Origin: CALBPI01 sp039027435
GTDB taxonomy: Bacteria; Pseudomonadota; Gammaproteobacteria; Steroidobacterales; Woeseiaceae
Direction: 5' to 3'
Length of the DNA: 64,000 bases
NCBI GenBank assembly: GCA_039027435.1
Contig: JBCCKF010000001.1
Span: 310,001 to 374,000 of the forward strand
In this document: in pieces, positions 61,301-64,000 of the stretch
How the letters are laid out: the number at the start of each line of letters is the position of its first letter
How positions within the stretch are numbered: position 1 is the first letter of the stretch
Translations under genes and position numbers: made by a program
Notes under the pieces: generated by a model
Seen by the model: the letters and a program-made list of their open reading frames with translations, nothing else
What the model was told of the DNA's origin: nothing
Databases searched by the model: none

Positions 61301-61923
61301 TTGCGAAACACCATCAACTTGCGGTTTTGCGACTCGGTCCCTGCCAACATGCGTTTGATGTTCTCGTGGTGGGTTGCGACCATCGCGATCCCCATGATCA
61401 CGGTATACACGAGAAACTCCGGATTGCTCGTACCGTATTTCCATAACACGACAGCCGTCGCCATATTTGCGGTCAGCATCGTCGAAAGACCGACGTAGCC
61501 AAAGAGCATGATGACGATGATGAAGAACGCCAACAGCGGCGGAAACAGAATCGCATCGAATACGAGCAGCGTCCCGACGAGCGTCGCTGCGCCTTTACCA
61601 CCGCGAAAGCCGAAGAACACAGGAAAGCAATGCCCGAAGACGGCTGCTGCACCACAAGCGTACGGCAACCAGTCGGGCGACGCAGCATCGCCGAACAACG
61701 CAATCCCGGGAACCCAGCCGGCAGCCAGTGCGCCCTTGCCGATATCGATGACGATGACACCGAGCGCAAATGCAACGCCCTGCGTTCGCAGCGCGTTGGT
61801 GCCGCCGGCGTTGCCGCTGCCCATCGAGCGAATATCGACACGGCGCAACTTGCCGAGCAACAGACTGCCCATGATGCTGCCGAGTGCGTACGAGATCGCG
61901 AGCTTGATTACGATGTCTGTCAT
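61297..61923 (-). CDS. plsY: Glycerol-3-phosphate acyltransferase PlsY
   Basis: A 208-aa integral membrane enzyme that uses acyl-phosphate to acylate glycerol-3-phosphate, the first step of phospholipid synthesis. Signature loops present: SYALGSIMGSLLLGKL, DIRSMGSGNAGGTNALRTQG, FGHCFPVFFGFRGGKGAAT and ATHHENIKRMLAGTE. Five or more helices. First gene of the plsY-birA-coaX-SPOR run; the C-terminus overlaps birA. Confidence 0.95.
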   Translation of the reverse strand: MTDIVIKLAISYALGSIMGSLLLGKLRRVDIRSMGSGNAGGTNALRTQGVAFALGVIVIDIGKGALAAGWVPGIALFGDAASPDWLPYACGAAAVFGHCFPVFFGFRGGKGAATLVGTLLVFDAILFPPLLAFFIIVIMLFGYVGLSTMLTANMATAVVLWKYGTSNPEFLVYTVIMGIAMVATHHENIKRMLAGTESQNRKLMVFRK

Positions 61924-61950
61924 GCCGCCATTATCCCACAGCTCTGCGCG

Positions 61951-62829
61951 TCATTCGGTGCGGCGTGAACCCAACCAGATACCCGCCAGTGCGAGCGATG
62001 CACCGAGGACCTCGCGTGTGACGATCGGTCGATCGAACAGTGCGATGTCCCAAATGAAACTCAATAGCGGCTGCAGCAGCAGCGACAGCCCAATCAGTGC
62101 GGCGGGCACATGCGCAAGACTGCTGGCGATAAACAGCCAACCAAGAACGTGCGCAAAGACCGCATAAGCGACCAACCAGGCACCATCGCTCCAGGTGGGG
62201 ATCGCAAGCGACTCGCCCTCCACGCCGGCCATGGTGCCGAGCATCACAGCAGAAGCGAGCGACACAAGCGCGAGTTCCCGGGTGGGTAAGCCGTCGCTCG
62301 GTTTCGACTTTGAATAGGCCTGCGCCTGGCGAAACAAGAGCAAATAGCCTGCATAACTCGCCGCCGTCAGCAGGCCGAAAATGACACCGGCACGGTAATC
62401 GGGCGCCAGCGCGGACCAATCCACTCCGACGATCAAGGCAAGCCCGCCGAGGGCCATCGGGATGGCAATGACCTGACGCAGATGCGGCTTCTGGCCGAAA
62501 AACACAATGCCCGCCACCGTCATGATGAAGACCTGGAAATTGGCGATGAGCGTGGCGAGCCCGGGACCGATGTAGATGATGCTTCGATGCCAGAACCAGA
62601 GATCGGCCGCGAACATCGCGGCTGCTGCGACCAACAATAGAGAGACGGACAACCGCGGCAGCCGGAAACCGCCGCGCAAGAGCAACCACAGCACGAGCGC
62701 CGCACCACCGAAAGCGACCCGATAGAACGCACTGGTCGTCGCAGGTACCGAAACAAGCGCCACATAGACCGGCGAGAAGCTGATCAATGCAGCACCGAGC
62801 AGCAGGCGAAGGCGCGGATTTTTGAGCAT
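61951..62829 (-). CDS. EamA/DMT-family transporter
   Basis: A 292-aa carrier with ten helices in two EamA repeats: first VSLLLVAAAAMFAADLWFWH and YIGPGLATLIANFQVFIMTV; second SLASAVMLGTMAGVEG and SLAHVPAALIGLSLLLQPLL. EamA proteins export amino acids or other metabolites. N-terminus LKNPRLRLLLGAALISFSPV is typical. About 28 bp before plsY on the same strand, so possibly in its transcript. Divergent from the SdpR-like regulator across about 95 bp. Confidence 0.88.
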   Translation of the reverse strand: MLKNPRLRLLLGAALISFSPVYVALVSVPATTSAFYRVAFGGAALVLWLLLRGGFRLPRLSVSLLLVAAAAMFAADLWFWHRSIIYIGPGLATLIANFQVFIMTVAGIVFFGQKPHLRQVIAIPMALGGLALIVGVDWSALAPDYRAGVIFGLLTAASYAGYLLLFRQAQAYSKSKPSDGLPTRELALVSLASAVMLGTMAGVEGESLAIPTWSDGAWLVAYAVFAHVLGWLFIASSLAHVPAALIGLSLLLQPLLSFIWDIALFDRPIVTREVLGASLALAGIWLGSRRTE

Positions 62830-62889
62830 GGGATCGAGGTGAGGCGGCGAAGCTGAAGGCGAGATTGTAGTGGAATCCTAGGTCAAGAC

Positions 62890-62918
62890 TTGTATTTAGA
62901 TATTTATCTAACTATCTT
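62890..62918 (+). promoter_or_regulatory. sdpR promoter with operator between -35 and -10
   Basis: TTGTAT (62890-62895) and TATCTT (62913-62918) are 17 bp apart. The spacer holds a perfect inverted repeat TTAGATA-TT-TATCTAA (62896-62911). Transcription from this -10 would start about at the regulator ATG (62925), and no Shine-Dalgarno is seen, so the mRNA may be leaderless. The repeat is AT-rich like ArsR-family operators. Binding by the encoded regulator is inference. Confidence 0.6.
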
Positions 62919-62924
62919 ATTGCC

Positions 62925-63227
62925 ATGGGTACACAGTCACTATTCAAAGCGCTTGCCGACCCCACGCGACGGGAAATTCTTCGGTTGCTGAGGAAAGGCT
63001 CCATGAACGCCGGAGAGTTGGCCGAAGCGTTCACGATCACCAAAGCGTCTTTGTCGCACCACTTCAATCTGCTCAAACAGGCGGACTTGGTGCGCACCGA
63101 ACGGCGCGGACAACAGATTGTGTATTCACTGAATACCACCGTGCTTCAGGATGCCGCCGGCATGCTGATGGACATGATCCAGCCCGAAGGCACGCCCAAT
63201 AGCGAGGAGTTGAGCGATGACGTCTAG
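62925..63227 (+). CDS. SdpR-like ArsR-family repressor
   Basis: A 100-aa winged-helix regulator: SLFKALADPTRREILRLLRK, SMNAGELAEAFTITKASLSH, HFNLLKQADLVRTERRGQQI. It lacks the metal-binding cysteines of ArsR/SmtB, as in SdpR, the autorepressor paired with SdpI. The ATG overlaps nothing upstream; its stop lies 11 bp inside the SdpI-like gene. It probably represses its own operon through the palindrome at 62896-62911. Confidence 0.88.
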   Translation: MGTQSLFKALADPTRREILRLLRKGSMNAGELAEAFTITKASLSHHFNLLKQADLVRTERRGQQIVYSLNTTVLQDAAGMLMDMIQPEGTPNSEELSDDV

Positions 63228-63876
63228 GACCGCAAACCTGATTTGCCTGGTAATCGTTGTGTTGGCAACGGCAGCCAGCGCGTATTTCTACCCCAGTTTG
63301 CCGGAGCAGGTACCCATTCACTGGAATGCTGCTGGCGAAGTGGACGGCTACGGCAGCAAGCTCATGGGTGCGCTGTTCGGACCGGGTCTCGCATTGTTCA
63401 CGTGGGGGATTATTTGGGTAATACCAAGAATCTCGCCGAAGGGCTTCGGCACCGGCGAGTTCAGTGATGTTTTGCAGATCATCCAGGTGGCGCTCGTCGC
63501 TTTCATGGCCGGCATCGGCGCGATGATTCTAATGGCGGGTCTTGGTCATCAGCCCTCCGTCCAACACATCGTGCCCATCGCGGTCGGCGCGCTTCTGGTT
63601 CTGCTCGGCAACTACATGGGCAAAGTGCGCAAGAACTTCTTCGTGGGCATCCGTACGCCCTGGACACTCGCCAGTGATGAGGTGTGGAGTCGCACGCATC
63701 GTCTGGCGGGCTACCTGTTTGTCGCCGCTGGACTCGGCATGATGGTGAGCGGCCTGTTCGAAGCGAAAGTGATCTTGATGGCCGGCTTGCCACTGGTCGC
63801 CGCCTTGGTCCCGGTTGCCTATTCCTATTTCGCCTATCGCAAGCTGGAGGGGTTCGATCATGACGCCACTTCGTAA
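63217..63876 (+). CDS. SdpI-like immunity/membrane protein
   Basis: A 219-aa membrane protein of the SdpI family with an N-terminal DUF1648 (helix 1, then YPSLPEQVPIHWNAAGEVDG) and the SdpI core (NYMGKVRKNFFVGIRTPWTL, WSRTHRLAGYLFVAAGLGMM). About six helices. In Bacillus SdpI gives immunity to the SDP toxin and sequesters SdpR when toxin is bound. No toxin gene is visible here, so it may protect against others' toxins or sense envelope state. Overlaps the regulator and the next gene. Confidence 0.9.
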   Translation: MTSRTANLICLVIVVLATAASAYFYPSLPEQVPIHWNAAGEVDGYGSKLMGALFGPGLALFTWGIIWVIPRISPKGFGTGEFSDVLQIIQVALVAFMAGIGAMILMAGLGHQPSVQHIVPIAVGALLVLLGNYMGKVRKNFFVGIRTPWTLASDEVWSRTHRLAGYLFVAAGLGMMVSGLFEAKVILMAGLPLVAALVPVAYSYFAYRKLEGFDHDATS

Positions 63877-64000
63877 GTCGTTATTTGTTGCGGCGCTGTT
63901 TGCGTTCGGAACGGCTGCAGCGAGCAGTGAAGATGTATCCGTCGAACACAATGGGGTGACGTTGCACGGGACGCTGCTGCTGCCTGAAAACGAGAACACG
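63860..64000 (+). CDS. Secreted alpha/beta-hydrolase-like protein, 5' part only
   Basis: The first 47 codons are in the window. They encode a signal peptide (MTPLRKSLFVAALFAFGTAA, cleavage near ASS) and the start of a mature domain VSVEHNGVTLHGTLLLPENE, which matches the first strand pair of S9/BAAT-like alpha/beta hydrolases (compare the lipoprotein hydrolase at 8537). The start overlaps the SdpI gene end by 17 bp, so it belongs to the sdpRI operon. Confidence 0.65.
   Translation, partial: MTPLRKSLFVAALFAFGTAAASSEDVSVEHNGVTLHGTLLLPENENT

Noticed and set aside
61301..61444. Longer birA with about 50 extra N-terminal residues
   Set aside because: The extra residues are out-of-frame translation of plsY and do not form the winged helix of BirA.

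Overview
This window reads as a chromosomal segment of a Gammaproteobacterium. The support is the plsY/birA/coaX/SPOR/tRNA-Thr neighbourhood, an acetate module of the CrbS/CrbR type, an RND-NodT efflux operon and many LolA-type lipoproteins; the style fits a free-living, possibly marine, member of Chromatiales-like or Xanthomonadales-like lineages. The exact taxon cannot be fixed from sequence reading alone. Coding density is very high: no stretch above 300 bp lacks a gene, and many convergent neighbours overlap at their stop codons. No prophage, insertion sequence, CRISPR array or rRNA was seen.

Layout. 1-1.9 kb: a cut membrane gene, an XRE regulator/membrane protein pair with a palindromic control region, a phosphoglycolate phosphatase-like HAD and a tRNA with a CAT anticodon. 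2-5.5 kb: a run of poorly conserved secreted or hypothetical genes and an alpha/beta hydrolase. 5.6-13 kb: a 692-aa alpha-solenoid protein, a DUF4097-like lipoprotein, a lipoprotein hydrolase, a dipeptidyl peptidase IV and two small genes. 13-21 kb: katG, a TonB-dependent receptor that appears to lack its 5' end, a LysR regulator, an EAL-domain protein and a lipoprotein. 21.5-27.4 kb: a tripartite efflux operon (NodT, adaptor, RND pump). 27.4-34 kb: acyl-CoA dehydrogenase, hydrolase, a barrel-like protein, and an ECF sigma/DUF3619/DUF3106 cassette headed by a DUF4382 lipoprotein.

34-41 kb: a HAD/acyltransferase pair, then a tight operon of ABC ATPase, ABC permease, amidohydrolase-CIA30 fusion, DesK-like kinase and NarL-like regulator. 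42.5-55.5 kb: the acetate module. A DUF294 cAMP/CBS protein, a DnaQ-like exonuclease and a PLP decarboxylase run leftward; acs and a LuxR-type response regulator run rightward; the SSS-hybrid kinase faces them; DUF4212 and an ActP-like symporter follow. The two promoter regions carry related palindromes at the same distance from their start codons, and the response regulator has no ATG/GTG/TTG start that keeps its receiver domain intact.

55.5-64 kb: a SapC/class C beta-lactamase-fold pair, DUF6090 and SnoaL-like genes, tRNA-Thr, SPOR protein, coaX, birA without its DNA-binding domain, plsY, an EamA transporter, and an SdpR/SdpI pair whose likely operator sits exactly between -35 and -10, followed by the start of a secreted hydrolase-like gene cut by the window edge.
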